In this document: positions 17,061 through 24,625 of the stretch, piece after piece
Position numbering within the stretch: the stretch's first letter is position 1
Layout of the letters: every line of letters begins with the position of its first letter
Virus record (IMG/VR): IMGVR_UViG_3300035661_000275
Coordinates: 1 to 27,734 of that record
DNA from: a virus
Reading direction: 5' to 3' (one strand)
DNA length: 27,734 bases
Program-made: the position numbers and the translations under genes
The notes under the pieces: generated by a model
What the model saw: only the letters and a program-made list of their open reading frames with translations
Database searches by the model: none
Told to the model about the DNA's origin: nothing

Positions 17061-17081
17061 AGTCAAAGGCGTCGTTCTTTG

Positions 17082-17234
17082 TTACTTTGCATCGCGCTTA
17101 CTCTCTCGATAGCGAAGTCTTTCGTGATCGATGACCCCTTTCACGAGGTAGTACCCCATGACGGTAGTGGCGAGAACTCGATACGTCGCGGTAGTGACCT
17201 TGGCTGCGCTCACAGCGACTCTGACAACTTGCAT
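17082..17234 (-). CDS. Small hydrophobic protein, possible membrane protein
   Basis: This 50-residue protein starts at ATG 17234 with GGAG seven bases upstream. It overlaps the end of the preceding nuclease gene by 25 bases. Residues 3-32 are mostly Ala, Val, Thr and Leu with few charges and could form one membrane helix; the C-terminus is strongly charged ('DHERLRYRESKRDAK'), so it would probably face the cytoplasm. I recognise no family. A role at the membrane is inference only. Confidence 0.55.
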   Translation of the reverse strand: MQVVRVAVSAAKVTTATYRVLATTVMGYYLVKGVIDHERLRYRESKRDAK

Positions 17235-17635
17235 ATGCTTACTCCGACTTGGGTTTTGATCCACCGAGCAACCTCTTCGCGTGATACGAGGCGGGTTTTA
17301 AGCTCAGTGCTGGAGAGTGGGGTGTCCCACTCTTTGTTCCGGTAGATCACACCCCCGTCGGGTGTTCCAAGCACAACCGCTACGTTGCGCCCTTCGTCAT
17401 ATCTGTCGTTCAACCATCGACGTTGTCGAGGCGTGAGGTCCGGAAGGATCTCTGCGCTTCTCGGAATTCTCGGAAGGAACTTGTACTCGATCCACATGTC
17501 CCCGACATCACCGCTGTAGTAGACGTCAGGAGTCCCTGAGCGCAGCGGGTTGTACATCTTCTCGAAGTACGGTTTACCCTCGCTGAACTTTTTGTGGACG
17601 GATGCGATGAACGTGTTCTCGGGTTTAGCTGCCAT
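17210..17635 (-). CDS. VRR-NUC-like nuclease of the PD-(D/E)xK fold
   Basis: I chose ATG 17635 (141 residues), with AGGA about six bases upstream and an 11-base overlap with the dNMP kinase gene. The core motif is visible: G34-T-P36-D37 ('RSGTPDVYY'), then E50-Y-K52 in 'WIEYKF', and 'LTPRQRRWL' (about 68-75) with a conserved Gln. This order matches small phage VRR-NUC or Holliday-junction-resolvase-like nucleases. It probably cuts branched or single-stranded DNA during phage replication or recombination; the exact substrate is unknown. Confidence 0.75.
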   Translation of the reverse strand: MAAKPENTFIASVHKKFSEGKPYFEKMYNPLRSGTPDVYYSGDVGDMWIEYKFLPRIPRSAEILPDLTPRQRRWLNDRYDEGRNVAVVLGTPDGGVIYRNKEWDTPLSSTELKTRLVSREEVARWIKTQVGVSICKLSESL

Positions 17636-18158
17636 CGAAGATCCTACGAATGGTGTTCTGGAGATCCTCCAGCGTACCATCGTTCACGATCTTGATATCA
17701 CCTTCTCCACCCTTGAACTCGATTCCTGCCTCTGACGCGTGGACCTCTACTGCGATGTTGTTGGGCCGTTCGATGTGGATCACGCGCCCGTGAGCTCGAA
17801 CCCATGAGGCCTCGTTCTCAAAACGCACGTCTGCGACCACCATACCCGGCCCGAAGTTGAGCAGCCGCTGCTTGGCCAGAATCAGCCACAGGTCCTGATT
17901 GATGAGCTGACGACCCCACTCAGTTCCCAGTGTCTGCATGAGTCGACGCGGCGAAACGCCGAGAGCCGGGATGATGTTCTCCTTGTTCGCTTGCCAGTAC
18001 GGATCGGACATGTCGATGCCCAGCGGCACGAGCATTGCGCGGATCGGGTCCGCAAACGAATACACGTAGCCGCCACGGTGACTGATGATGAAATTGGCCA
18101 CCGTGTCCTTGCCCGTACGGGCACGCCCGTGGAGCCCGATTACTGCTGCTTTATGCAT
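17625..18158 (-). CDS. Deoxynucleoside monophosphate kinase
   Basis: This 177-residue P-loop kinase would convert dNMPs to dNDPs. The Walker A loop reads 'GLHGRARTGKDT' (residues 8-19, K17). 'SPRRLMQTLGTEWGRQL' (about 69-85) and 'DVRFENEA' (110-117) are typical of the phage dNMP kinase family that includes T4 gp1. ATG 18158 has AGGAG eight bases upstream and overlaps the exonuclease gene by 19 bases. It would act between ThyX and the DNA polymerase in the dNTP pathway, possibly recycling nucleotides from degraded host DNA. Confidence 0.9.
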   Translation of the reverse strand: MHKAAVIGLHGRARTGKDTVANFIISHRGGYVYSFADPIRAMLVPLGIDMSDPYWQANKENIIPALGVSPRRLMQTLGTEWGRQLINQDLWLILAKQRLLNFGPGMVVADVRFENEASWVRAHGRVIHIERPNNIAVEVHASEAGIEFKGGEGDIKIVNDGTLEDLQNTIRRIFDGS

Positions 18159-18694
18159 GCCATGATCTCCTGTGTGTGGATAGCCTGAGTGATTGCGTCG
18201 TCGAGCCCGTTGTGGTACACGCCGACGCGCTCGATGTTAATGTTCTCACCGAACAGACGTTTCAATGTGCGGTAGCAGCGGTTGCTGCCGTACGACCACG
18301 GCTTGCTCATCGAGAACGCTTCGTAGAGGCTCCCGAGAATGAGGTTGTCGAAGTCAGCACCGTTGCCCCACAACTTCGTGTTCTTCCCGCCGTTGCGTGC
18401 GATGAACGCAGCAAACTCGGTCAAGCCTTGCGCGGTGCTGACGCGGCGCACACCGTCTGGGGGCGGATCAGCGAATAGCTGCTTGGCGGCAGCGTCTTGT
18501 TGCACCCACCACCGTACCGTGCTTGCGCTGATCGTACGGCCAACGTGTTGCTGCACCTCAAGATCAGCAAGCTCGACGTAGAACTTCTCACCCAGCTCTT
18601 TAGAGTAAGGATCGAATGCAACGGCACCGATACTCAGTACGACGGCGCTATGCACCGTGTCCAGAGTTTCGATGTCCACCATGATGTTGTCCAT
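18140..18694 (-). CDS. DnaQ-like 3'-5' exonuclease (DEDDh)
   Basis: This 184-residue protein has the DEDD exonuclease motifs in order: D7 and E9 in 'MVDIETL', D114 (or D116) in 'WGNGADFDNLIL', and H161 with D166 in 'YHNGLDDAI', which gives the DEDDh form. 'VVLSIGAVAFD' near the N-terminus is typical of phage exonucleases related to T4 DexA. ATG 18694 has AGGAG seven bases upstream. It begins just after a leftward terminator (18715-18745), so it may depend on read-through or an unseen promoter. It may degrade host DNA or trim DNA ends; proofreading is probably done by the polymerase's own exonuclease domain. Confidence 0.88.
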   Translation of the reverse strand: MDNIMVDIETLDTVHSAVVLSIGAVAFDPYSKELGEKFYVELADLEVQQHVGRTISASTVRWWVQQDAAAKQLFADPPPDGVRRVSTAQGLTEFAAFIARNGGKNTKLWGNGADFDNLILGSLYEAFSMSKPWSYGSNRCYRTLKRLFGENINIERVGVYHNGLDDAITQAIHTQEIMACIKQQ

Positions 18695-18714
18695 GTAGCG
18701 GCTCCTGACGAATT

Positions 18715-18745
18715 GAAAAAGCCCGGGAACTATCGTCCCCGGGCT
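18715..18745 (-). terminator. Rho-independent terminator inside the leftward block
   Basis: On the - strand AGCCCGGG (complement of 18738-18745) pairs with CCCGGGCT (complement of 18720-18727) around a ten-base loop, and TTTTC follows. It lies 28 bases after the stop of the coiled-coil gene at 18773 and 20 bases before the exonuclease start. Confidence 0.88.
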
Positions 18746-18772
18746 CCGTTCTGGCTGGTGTACTGGTGCGGC

Positions 18773-19081
18773 TTATGCCGTTTCAGTAGGTACGGCCCAC
18801 TCGGACTCGGTCTTGGGCGCGGGGACAAGCTTCAGCAGATTGGCTTCGGCCTTGGTAAGCTCAGTGGCTGCCAGCTTGATGGTCTTGTCCAGCTCCTTCA
18901 GCTTGGCGGCATGCGCCTTTTCCAGCTCCTTCAGCTTGGCGGCATGCGCCTTGCCCAGAGCAGCACGGTCTTTGGTCAGACTGGCGTGCTTGGCTTTCGC
19001 GGACTTGACTGCTTCTTTGGCATTGTTGACGGCCATTTTCTTTTCGGCCGGGGTGAGGATGATGCTCGGTGCACGTGCCAT
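18773..19081 (-). CDS. Ala/Lys-rich coiled-coil protein
   Basis: This 102-residue protein starts at ATG 19081 with AGGAG seven bases upstream. Residues 12-85 are almost free of Pro and Gly and rich in Ala, Lys, Leu and Glu, as in a continuous coiled coil. An 11-residue unit is repeated in tandem (44-54 and 55-65, 'KAHAAKLKELE/D'), the hendecad spacing of some coiled coils. The C-terminus is short and acidic ('PKTESEWAVPTETA'). A strong terminator follows directly, which may mean high or separately controlled expression. No family is recognised. Lys-rich helices could bind DNA, but this is speculation. Confidence 0.75.
   Translation of the reverse strand: MARAPSIILTPAEKKMAVNNAKEAVKSAKAKHASLTKDRAALGKAHAAKLKELEKAHAAKLKELDKTIKLAATELTKAEANLLKLVPAPKTESEWAVPTETA
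18889..18954 (-). repeat. 33-base tandem duplication
   Basis: Two adjacent 33-base units (18889-18921 and 18922-18954) are nearly identical. They encode the 11-residue repeats in the coiled-coil protein at 18773-19081. The low divergence suggests a recent in-frame duplication. Confidence 0.85.
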
Positions 19082-19191
19082 CTCAGGCTCCTTGGTTCGT
19101 TGATAAAACTGGCGGTACCCGGCCAGAACGGGTTGGGTGGGAGAGCAGCTTCAAGATTCTGCGGACCGATGTACATGACTTCGATGGTCAA
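18976..19191 (-). CDS. Candidate small gene overlapping the coiled-coil gene
   Basis: A frame of 71 codons opens with TTG at 19191 (ATG at 19176 is the alternative, 66 codons). Its first 40 codons lie between two real genes and look like coding sequence: many third positions are G or C and the peptide 'TIEVMYIGPQNLEAALP' mixes hydrophobic and polar residues normally. The rest overlaps the coiled-coil gene out of frame and is Ser/Pro/Lys-rich, as expected of shadow sequence. No good ribosome site is seen. It could be a real small gene, a decayed one, or chance. Confidence 0.3.
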   Translation of the reverse strand: MTIEVMYIGPQNLEAALPPNPFWPGTASFINEPRSLRWHVHRASSSPRPKRKWPSTMPKKQSSPRKPSTPV

Positions 19192-19239
19192 GATCAGGAG
19201 TCGAACCTGCAGCAGTCAAAATCAGCTGCTCTCCACAAC

Positions 19240-19977
19240 TTAGCGGACGCCGCGGCGAACAGGCTGACCACGGCCGACGGCTGCGCCCTTCGGGGGTGTG
19301 TACTGCGACACGTCGGGCTCAGCAGTCAGGCGCGTGTTGGCTTCTTCGCGACGATTCATGTACGTCTCGAATTCCTCAGCCTTCAGCGGACGCACTACCG
19401 AGAAACGCGGGGCAGCGAACTGCACATCTTGGTCCAGCGTGATGCGTGTGACCACGCCGATCGGGATGGTCTTGTGCTTGGTGGCCAGCATCTTGACATA
19501 GGCGTCAAAGGCCTTCATGGAAGTGGGGGGCACCGACATGATCCAAATCGGAGGCTCATCGCCGTCCATCGCTACAGGCGTTACGGCCAGCAAGCGTGTG
19601 TTCTTGCAGGCCTTGCCCTTGCCGGCAGAGCCGAACTGGTTGTTCGGACAGGCACTGCAGGTCTCGGCTTGCTTGTTGGGCGAGTTGGGGCTGGGCACCA
19701 GCAAGCTGGGCTCGGCACCGATAGCGAAGCAGCCGGGGGGTTGCGGGTTGTCACGATCGAACGGGCCGTCGTAGAACAGGTTGCTCGACACGAAGTCGAC
19801 GATCACCACTTCAAGTTCCTCGCCTTCACTGCCATCGGGCGTGATGAGGCTGCGGTTGGAATTGAAGCGGATTCGATCGCCGGACGGGGTTGCGATGCGC
19901 TTACTGATCTCCGCTGCTTCCTTGGCGAGCTGCTCTTGGTAGTTGACGGGAAGGTTGGCTTTTGCACGGGTTGCCAT
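19240..19977 (-). CDS. Four-cysteine phage protein, possible ssDNA-binding protein
   Basis: This 245-residue protein starts at ATG 19977 with AAGGAG eight bases upstream, the best ribosome site in this block, which suggests high output. Residues 34-70 and 143-195 look like beta strands. Between them lie C83, C107, C110 and C124 ('CSACPNNQFGSAGKGKACKN'), a likely metal-binding knuckle. The C-terminus is disordered and basic ('GAAVGRGQPVRRGVR'). The N-terminus has a charged helix. Strong expression signal, metal knuckle and position among replication genes make an ssDNA-binding role plausible. However, the usual acidic SSB tail is absent and I cannot name a family. Confidence 0.75.
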   Translation of the reverse strand: MATRAKANLPVNYQEQLAKEAAEISKRIATPSGDRIRFNSNRSLITPDGSEGEELEVVIVDFVSSNLFYDGPFDRDNPQPPGCFAIGAEPSLLVPSPNSPNKQAETCSACPNNQFGSAGKGKACKNTRLLAVTPVAMDGDEPPIWIMSVPPTSMKAFDAYVKMLATKHKTIPIGVVTRITLDQDVQFAAPRFSVVRPLKAEEFETYMNRREEANTRLTAEPDVSQYTPPKGAAVGRGQPVRRGVR

Positions 19978-19997
19978 CTTTGATTCTCCTTGAATCG

Positions 19998-20366
19998 TTA
20001 CACGGAACGGATGTTCAGCTTGCGCTGAGTGAAAGGCACGACGCCGGGAATGGCGCCTTTGTGATCGAACAGCTCACGGCAGCCAGTGACTGACGGACGA
20101 CGTTCGAGCAAGTGGTAGTACTTGTTCTTGTGGATATACGCGTAGAACGCATCCCAGTCCTCGACCGACGGTTTGACAGACGTCGAGATAGACACTGTGG
20201 CCTTCGAACCAGTCGACTTGGTGATGTTTTGTCGATCCATCAATTCGATCAGTTCGTTTTCCACAAGGTCAATCTCTTGAGCTTTCGCCTTGAGCAGCTC
20301 TTCGAGCTGACGTTTCTCTTCTCGCAGTGCGTGAAGAGCATCGATTTTAGCACCAACGGTACTCAT
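19998..20366 (-). CDS. Phage protein with N-terminal coiled coil
   Basis: This 122-residue protein has an N-terminal coiled coil (about 5-45, 'LREEKRQLEELLKAKAQEIDLVENELIELM') and a C-terminal globular part with 'VEDWDAFYAYIHKNKYYHLLERRPS' and 'IPGVVPFTQRKLNIRS'. I have seen this C-terminal pattern in hypothetical proteins of several phages, beside replication genes. GGAG lies ten bases before ATG 20366, inside a leader closely similar to the one at 25363 (see findings). The function is unknown. Confidence 0.78.
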   Translation of the reverse strand: MSTVGAKIDALHALREEKRQLEELLKAKAQEIDLVENELIELMDRQNITKSTGSKATVSISTSVKPSVEDWDAFYAYIHKNKYYHLLERRPSVTGCRELFDHKGAIPGVVPFTQRKLNIRSV

Positions 20367-20367
20367 C

Positions 20368-20375
20368 TGATATCA
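20368..20375 (-). promoter_or_regulatory. TGATATCA palindrome one base before a start codon
   Basis: This is the second copy of the leader TTGGRGTGATATCAKATG, here before the coiled-coil gene at 19998-20366. See 25365-25372. Confidence 0.4.
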
Positions 20376-20391
20376 CTCCAAAGGGTAAATT

Positions 20392-20646
20392 TCAGGTCTG
20401 CCAACATCGTGGACAGTTGACGAGCTTTGTGAACGCCCCGTTTCGTTCACGAATCTGACCCCGACCTTCGCAGACCGGACATACCTTGTTCTGCAGGCCC
20501 TCGTAAGCCTTCTTCACGGCGTCGAACTTTTCCGCGTCACCTCCTTCTCGATCGGGGTGGTACTTCATGGCAAGCCGCTTGTACGCGGCTCGGATCTCTT
20601 CGTCTGTAGCACTAGGTGCTACACCCAATGTGTCGTAGTGGCTCAT
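20392..20646 (-). CDS. Miniature DnaJ-like protein
   Basis: This 84-residue protein has a nearly complete J domain: '[33 protein letters not shown]' with the HPD tripeptide at 30-32, which stimulates DnaK. A single zinc-binding half follows: C56-x2-C59 ('CPVCEGRGQ') and C78-x2-C81 ('CPRCW'), instead of the four CxxCxGxG repeats of full DnaJ. There is no Gly/Phe linker and no substrate-binding C-terminal domain. It would recruit host DnaK to a phage target, perhaps a replication complex, as host DnaJ does for lambda; this is inference. ATG 20646 overlaps the stop of the gene before it (ATGA), so translation is probably coupled. Confidence 0.88.
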   Translation of the reverse strand: MSHYDTLGVAPSATDEEIRAAYKRLAMKYHPDREGGDAEKFDAVKKAYEGLQNKVCPVCEGRGQIRERNGAFTKLVNCPRCWQT

Positions 20647-20981
20647 GCACGGATCTTCGCTGCGATGGCGTCCGAAAGAGCAGCCTTGACCTGCTGTGAA
20701 AGCGGGGTGACTGCCTTATCAATCTCGGCTTTGACTTGCTTCTGCAGTTCAGCGGCAATGGCCGACGGCGTGACCTTCATAGAGGTCTGCTTCTTTAGCT
20801 CAACGGCCACAAGGTCGCCTAGCACCGGACTGTTGGGTTTGAGGAGACGTAGTTTGGCGATCTCGCCAGCCACAATGCCGGAGAGCTGTTCACGCAGAAC
20901 GTGGCGAACTTGACCTTCGATCAAGCTTTTCACATGTTGACGGAACATCTCATCTTCTTCGATGATCAGGTTGACTTTCAT
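20643..20981 (-). CDS. Small helical hypothetical protein
   Basis: This 112-residue protein lies between the DNA polymerase and the DnaJ-like gene; its stop overlaps the DnaJ-like start. It is mostly helical, with an acidic N-terminus ('[15 protein letters not shown]') and an Ala/Lys-rich C-terminal helix ('[33 protein letters not shown]'). No family is recognised. Its place next to the polymerase and J protein suggests a replication accessory role, which is inference. Confidence 0.7.
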   Translation of the reverse strand: MKVNLIIEEDEMFRQHVKSLIEGQVRHVLREQLSGIVAGEIAKLRLLKPNSPVLGDLVAVELKKQTSMKVTPSAIAAELQKQVKAEIDKAVTPLSQQVKAALSDAIAAKIRA

Positions 20982-20998
20982 TTTGGGGCTCGGTTGCG

Positions 20999-22864
20999 TT
21001 ACTTGGAATAGCAGTAGTCAAAGCCACCTTCGGCCGAGAGTGGAAGTCCCGGTGCCCAGTCGGGTGCAGTTGACATGGTTTTGATCATGAAGTCGAGGGC
21101 CTTCTTGGCGTCCTTCTCCTTGGCGATGATTACGATCTCGTCATGCGTCATGGTCACGATTCGGTAGCCGGCATCGTGGATCTTCAGCATCTGCTCAGCG
21201 ATGATGATGCGCGCGAGAGCCTGCACCACGTTCTCGGTGAGTAGTCCGCCGTATAGCTTGGCTCGGCCAGAGCGTGTGAGGTATGTGGTCTCGGTCATCA
21301 CGAGGTCATCGCGCGTGACGTCGGCTGTACCATGCAGACCGAAGTACTGTAGAAATAGCCCGTTGGGCAGGCACAGGAAACCTTTGCCGGACTCGATCGG
21401 ACCTTCTTTGCTCTTGATCCCCAGCGTCATGTTGGTGATCATCTGGTCCATCTTCTTCCAGAAGGCCCTGATCTTCCAGTTCTTTTGGCGGTAGATGTTG
21501 ACGATGCGACGACACTCATCTTCGCTGATGTCCACTGGCGGTCCCATCGTGCCCTGCTTCAGCGTCTGCTGGAGCTTTTGCGGACCCATGCCGTAGCCCA
21601 GACCCAGCACACAGATCTTGCCAATGAAGCGTTGGTCCTTGGTAACATCTTCGACCGGGACGTTGTAGATCACTGAGGCCATCAACTTGTACACATCTTG
21701 CTTTGTAGCGAAGGCGTTGACGATGTCCATTTGCTGAGCCAGCCATGCAAGAACACGAGCCTCAATCTGCGCAGAGTCGGCGACCACGATTACGTAGCCC
21801 TTCGGCGCAAGGATCGAGCGGCGCAGTTCACCGCCGCGCTTCAAGTTCTGCAAGTTCATCTTGTTCCCACCAGACCAGCGGTGAGTATGGGCACCGCTGT
21901 AATTCAGCAGGATGGGCAGCTTCTTGCCGTCGCGCCCAGCTTCAAGGAAACGGTTCGCACGGGTCTCGCCGATGGTAGATTTCACCTTAAGACGAGCCTC
22001 GCACAGTGCGCGGACCTTATCATTGCCGCTTTTCATCAAGTCTTGAAAGGCTAGATCGGATTTGGCGAACGCATAGGTCAGTTTGCCGGTCGACGGGCTG
22101 ATTTTCTGCGGTAACTGTGCACCAGCAGCTTTGAGCAGTTGAGCGAACTTGTCATTCGACATCAGGTCTTCGACCTGAGCACCTGAATGCAGCAAAGCTG
22201 CAGTCTTGGCGCCGAGTTCCTTCTCCAGTTCAGTTTTGACGCGTGGAATGTCGACCTCCAGCACAGGATCGCAGAACATACGCATCGTGATGTCGATCAA
22301 CCGTAGTTCATTATCAGGCACGTATGGGTACATGTCCCAGAAAATCTTGTACGTGTCTTCCACATCGTCGACCGCGTAGCCGCCCAGCTTAGCCTCTTCG
22401 TCCTTCGTGAGCTGCATCTTGTTCTTGGTGTTGGCCAACGCTTCGCGCTTTACCTTGCCACCATGACCGAGGGCCTTAGCCACTGTGTCCAAATCGTGCT
22501 TCGTGGCGTGACCACGTGTTGCACGGCTCATGGACAGAGTGTCGACGTAGAAGGCGGGCTTGTGTCCGTAGACCTCCGATGTGACGAATCCGTCAAACGC
22601 CGTGTTGTGGCAGACCATCGCGGTCTTCGACCAGTCGATTTCCTTCAGCGCGAGCGCGATGTTGCGTCCGGTGTACCAGAGCGTCTTGCCGTTGCCCTTT
22701 TTGATCGCTACTCCATGCACGTGAAAGCGGTCATCGCGCACGTACTCTGAGGTGTTCAGCTTTCCTGCCAATGTGTAGTCATCGCTGTAGAAGGTCTCGT
22801 AGTCAAGCGTGACAATGTCATACGTGACGCCATTGACTTCCAGCTTTCCGTCTTCCATGGACAT
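20999..22864 (-). CDS. Family A DNA polymerase with 3'-5' exonuclease domain
   Basis: I chose ATG 22864 (621 residues), with AAGGA seven bases upstream. The N-terminal third is a DEDDy exonuclease: D21 and E23 in 'LDYETFY', D91 in 'HNTAFD', and Y163 with D167 in 'YAVDD'. Palm and finger motifs follow: motif A 'DSAQIEAR' (D363), O-helix R412...K416...G421...Y424-G in 'RFIGKICVLGLGYGMG', and motif C 'HDE' (H574, D575, E576). There is no 5'-3' exonuclease domain, as expected of a phage replicative Pol A. The residue matching E. coli Pol I F762 is Leu here (L420). The enzyme would copy the phage genome with the nearby helicase and nucleases. Confidence 0.97.
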   Translation of the reverse strand: MSMEDGKLEVNGVTYDIVTLDYETFYSDDYTLAGKLNTSEYVRDDRFHVHGVAIKKGNGKTLWYTGRNIALALKEIDWSKTAMVCHNTAFDGFVTSEVYGHKPAFYVDTLSMSRATRGHATKHDLDTVAKALGHGGKVKREALANTKNKMQLTKDEEAKLGGYAVDDVEDTYKIFWDMYPYVPDNELRLIDITMRMFCDPVLEVDIPRVKTELEKELGAKTAALLHSGAQVEDLMSNDKFAQLLKAAGAQLPQKISPSTGKLTYAFAKSDLAFQDLMKSGNDKVRALCEARLKVKSTIGETRANRFLEAGRDGKKLPILLNYSGAHTHRWSGGNKMNLQNLKRGGELRRSILAPKGYVIVVADSAQIEARVLAWLAQQMDIVNAFATKQDVYKLMASVIYNVPVEDVTKDQRFIGKICVLGLGYGMGPQKLQQTLKQGTMGPPVDISEDECRRIVNIYRQKNWKIRAFWKKMDQMITNMTLGIKSKEGPIESGKGFLCLPNGLFLQYFGLHGTADVTRDDLVMTETTYLTRSGRAKLYGGLLTENVVQALARIIIAEQMLKIHDAGYRIVTMTHDEIVIIAKEKDAKKALDFMIKTMSTAPDWAPGLPLSAEGGFDYCYSK

Positions 22865-22874
22865 GGGTTGTTCC

Positions 22875-23195
22875 TTAGAGCTTAACCTTTGCTGTGTAGA
22901 AGGCACTGCGCCAGATGCGCACTTGCGCGATGTGCGCAGCGCCAGAAGGGACGCCGCGACCCACTGCTGACATCCAGCCGAGGCCGGAGTAGTAGATGAT
23001 CTGGCTACCCCACATATTGTGGTGCTCAGGGTCGTGCAGGCCCTGCTTACGCATCCACGCGGCGACAGCAGAGCCGTCGAACTCGTAGTGCGTCTTCAGA
23101 AACTGGCGCAGGAGTTGTTGGTATTGCTTCTCCCATGCGATCTGGTACGTGAGGTTGAGCGGCATGTTTTGCGGGCGGACGGCGAAGTTGCTCAT
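22875..23195 (-). CDS. Hypothetical protein between polymerase and helicase
   Basis: This 106-residue protein starts at ATG 23195 with AAGGAG six bases upstream. It is rich in Trp, Tyr and His ('HDPEHHNMWGSQIIYYSGLGWMSAVG'). I see no catalytic motif and recognise no family. The strong ribosome site and tight fit between two replication genes make it a real gene; the function is unknown. Confidence 0.75.
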   Translation of the reverse strand: MSNFAVRPQNMPLNLTYQIAWEKQYQQLLRQFLKTHYEFDGSAVAAWMRKQGLHDPEHHNMWGSQIIYYSGLGWMSAVGRGVPSGAAHIAQVRIWRSAFYTAKVKL

Positions 23196-23232
23196 TGGAT
23201 TCTCCTTGGGGCTCGTTGGTGGCAGTTGCAAA

Positions 23233-24624
23233 TCAGGGCGTTCGATCGTCGAACATTTCTTGAAGGAAGGTAAGCATATTGGTCTGTCGGACGTTCTTGT
23301 CGGTCAGCTTCTGGAACACTTTGTCCTCGACAGTGCCCGGGGCGAGCACGACAATGGTCTCGGTTTTTTGCGTCTGGCCGGCACGGTAGATGCGGCGGTT
23401 GCCTTGCAGCCAGTGTTCGAGGTTGTACGTCGGACTCGCCCAGATCGTGGCTGTGCCCTTGGTAAGCGTGAGGCCATGAGCTGCGCTCTGCGGATGAGCT
23501 AGCAGGACGCGGTAAAACCCAGCTTGGTACCGGTCAACTGCTTCTTTGCGCTGCTTGTCCGACGTACTGCCATCGATGACTGCGTACGTCAGGCCTTTCT
23601 TCTTGAACTCGGCAATCAGGTGATCTCTCTGGTGCTGCCAGTTGAAGAACACCACGCTGTGATCGCGCTGGTCAGCCAGATCGGCCACCAGCTCGTAGCG
23701 CGCTGTATCGATGCTGACGTAGTCCTCGCCCTCTAGCCCTTCAGAATATGAAGCGCCACTGGCGATCTGCAGCAGCTTAGTCATCACGCCCGCTGCGTTG
23801 AGCGCGCTGATCACCTTGCCTCCCGATAGCGCTGCGATAGCGTTCTTCTCGAACTGCTGGTACAGCTTGGCTTGCTTCGGTGTCATGTGGTACGGCACTG
23901 AGTACTCGTGGTTCGCAGGAATGTCGATGCACTCCTCGAATTTGTGGCGCACTACCATGTCTTGGATCAGGCCGCCTACAGCGATCTCGGCACCGGGCTT
24001 GTCGATCCACTTCAACATGTTCGGTTGCGGACCGACCTGCTCAGGAGTTTGTGTCGAGTTGCGAAACTGATAGAACGACTTGCCTAGCCGCTGGCCATCA
24101 TCGAGGATGAATATTTGGTGCCAGAGATCTGTGATCGTGTTGCTGTTCGGAGTACCAGTGAGCCCGTAGCGATGCTTGAAGTGCTTCTTGATTTTGTTCA
24201 TCGCCTTTGAGCGACCACTGGTGTGGTGCTTGAATGCAGACAACTCGTCGATGATCAAGGTATCGAAGCGCTTGAAGAACTTCGCGTCCTGCTTTGCGAG
24301 CCAGTTCACAGCGTCAGTGTTCGTCACATAAACGTCGGCCGGCACGTTGAGCGCAGTTTCACGCTTCTCTGCTGTGGCTACAGACACCCTGATGTGCGGC
24401 GCGAACTTCTTGAAGTCGTCTTCCCATGCACTGCGCAGGAGAGACTTCGGAGCAATCACCAAGGCCGCCCCACCACCGGCTGCACGACGAGCCGCAAACA
24501 GCTCGATCTGTACCCGGGTCTTGCCGGTTCCGGGGTCTGAAGCATCGAGTACACGCGGACGTGTTCGCATGAACTCTATGGAAGCGGCTTGATGCTTGAA
24601 GAGAGGCGGTGACTTTTGGGACAT
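23233..24624 (-). CDS. SNF2-type superfamily 2 helicase
   Basis: I chose ATG 24624 (463 residues), with AAAGGAG seven bases upstream. Both RecA-like halves are present. Walker A is 'DPGTGKT' (30-36, K35), motif II is D126-E127-L-S ('IIDELSAFK'), motif III 'GLTGTP' ends at 159, and motif VI 'QGNRRIYRAGQ' lies near the C-terminus. The order and the RxxRAGQ-like motif VI match phage SNF2-like helicases. It would move along or remodel DNA, as the likely replicative or recombination helicase; no separate DnaB-like helicase is seen in the window. It starts one base after the stop of the nuclease gene. Confidence 0.93.
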   Translation of the reverse strand: MSQKSPPLFKHQAASIEFMRTRPRVLDASDPGTGKTRVQIELFAARRAAGGGAALVIAPKSLLRSAWEDDFKKFAPHIRVSVATAEKRETALNVPADVYVTNTDAVNWLAKQDAKFFKRFDTLIIDELSAFKHHTSGRSKAMNKIKKHFKHRYGLTGTPNSNTITDLWHQIFILDDGQRLGKSFYQFRNSTQTPEQVGPQPNMLKWIDKPGAEIAVGGLIQDMVVRHKFEECIDIPANHEYSVPYHMTPKQAKLYQQFEKNAIAALSGGKVISALNAAGVMTKLLQIASGASYSEGLEGEDYVSIDTARYELVADLADQRDHSVVFFNWQHQRDHLIAEFKKKGLTYAVIDGSTSDKQRKEAVDRYQAGFYRVLLAHPQSAAHGLTLTKGTATIWASPTYNLEHWLQGNRRIYRAGQTQKTETIVVLAPGTVEDKVFQKLTDKNVRQTNMLTFLQEMFDDRTP

Positions 24625-24625
24625 G

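Noticed and set aside
19190-19256. Possible tRNA on the - strand (T-arm-like and D-arm-like sequences, and CCA at 19185-19187)
   Set aside because: The acceptor stem does not pair, the anticodon stem has a mismatch at best, and the variable loop is too short. It also runs into the 3' end of a real gene.
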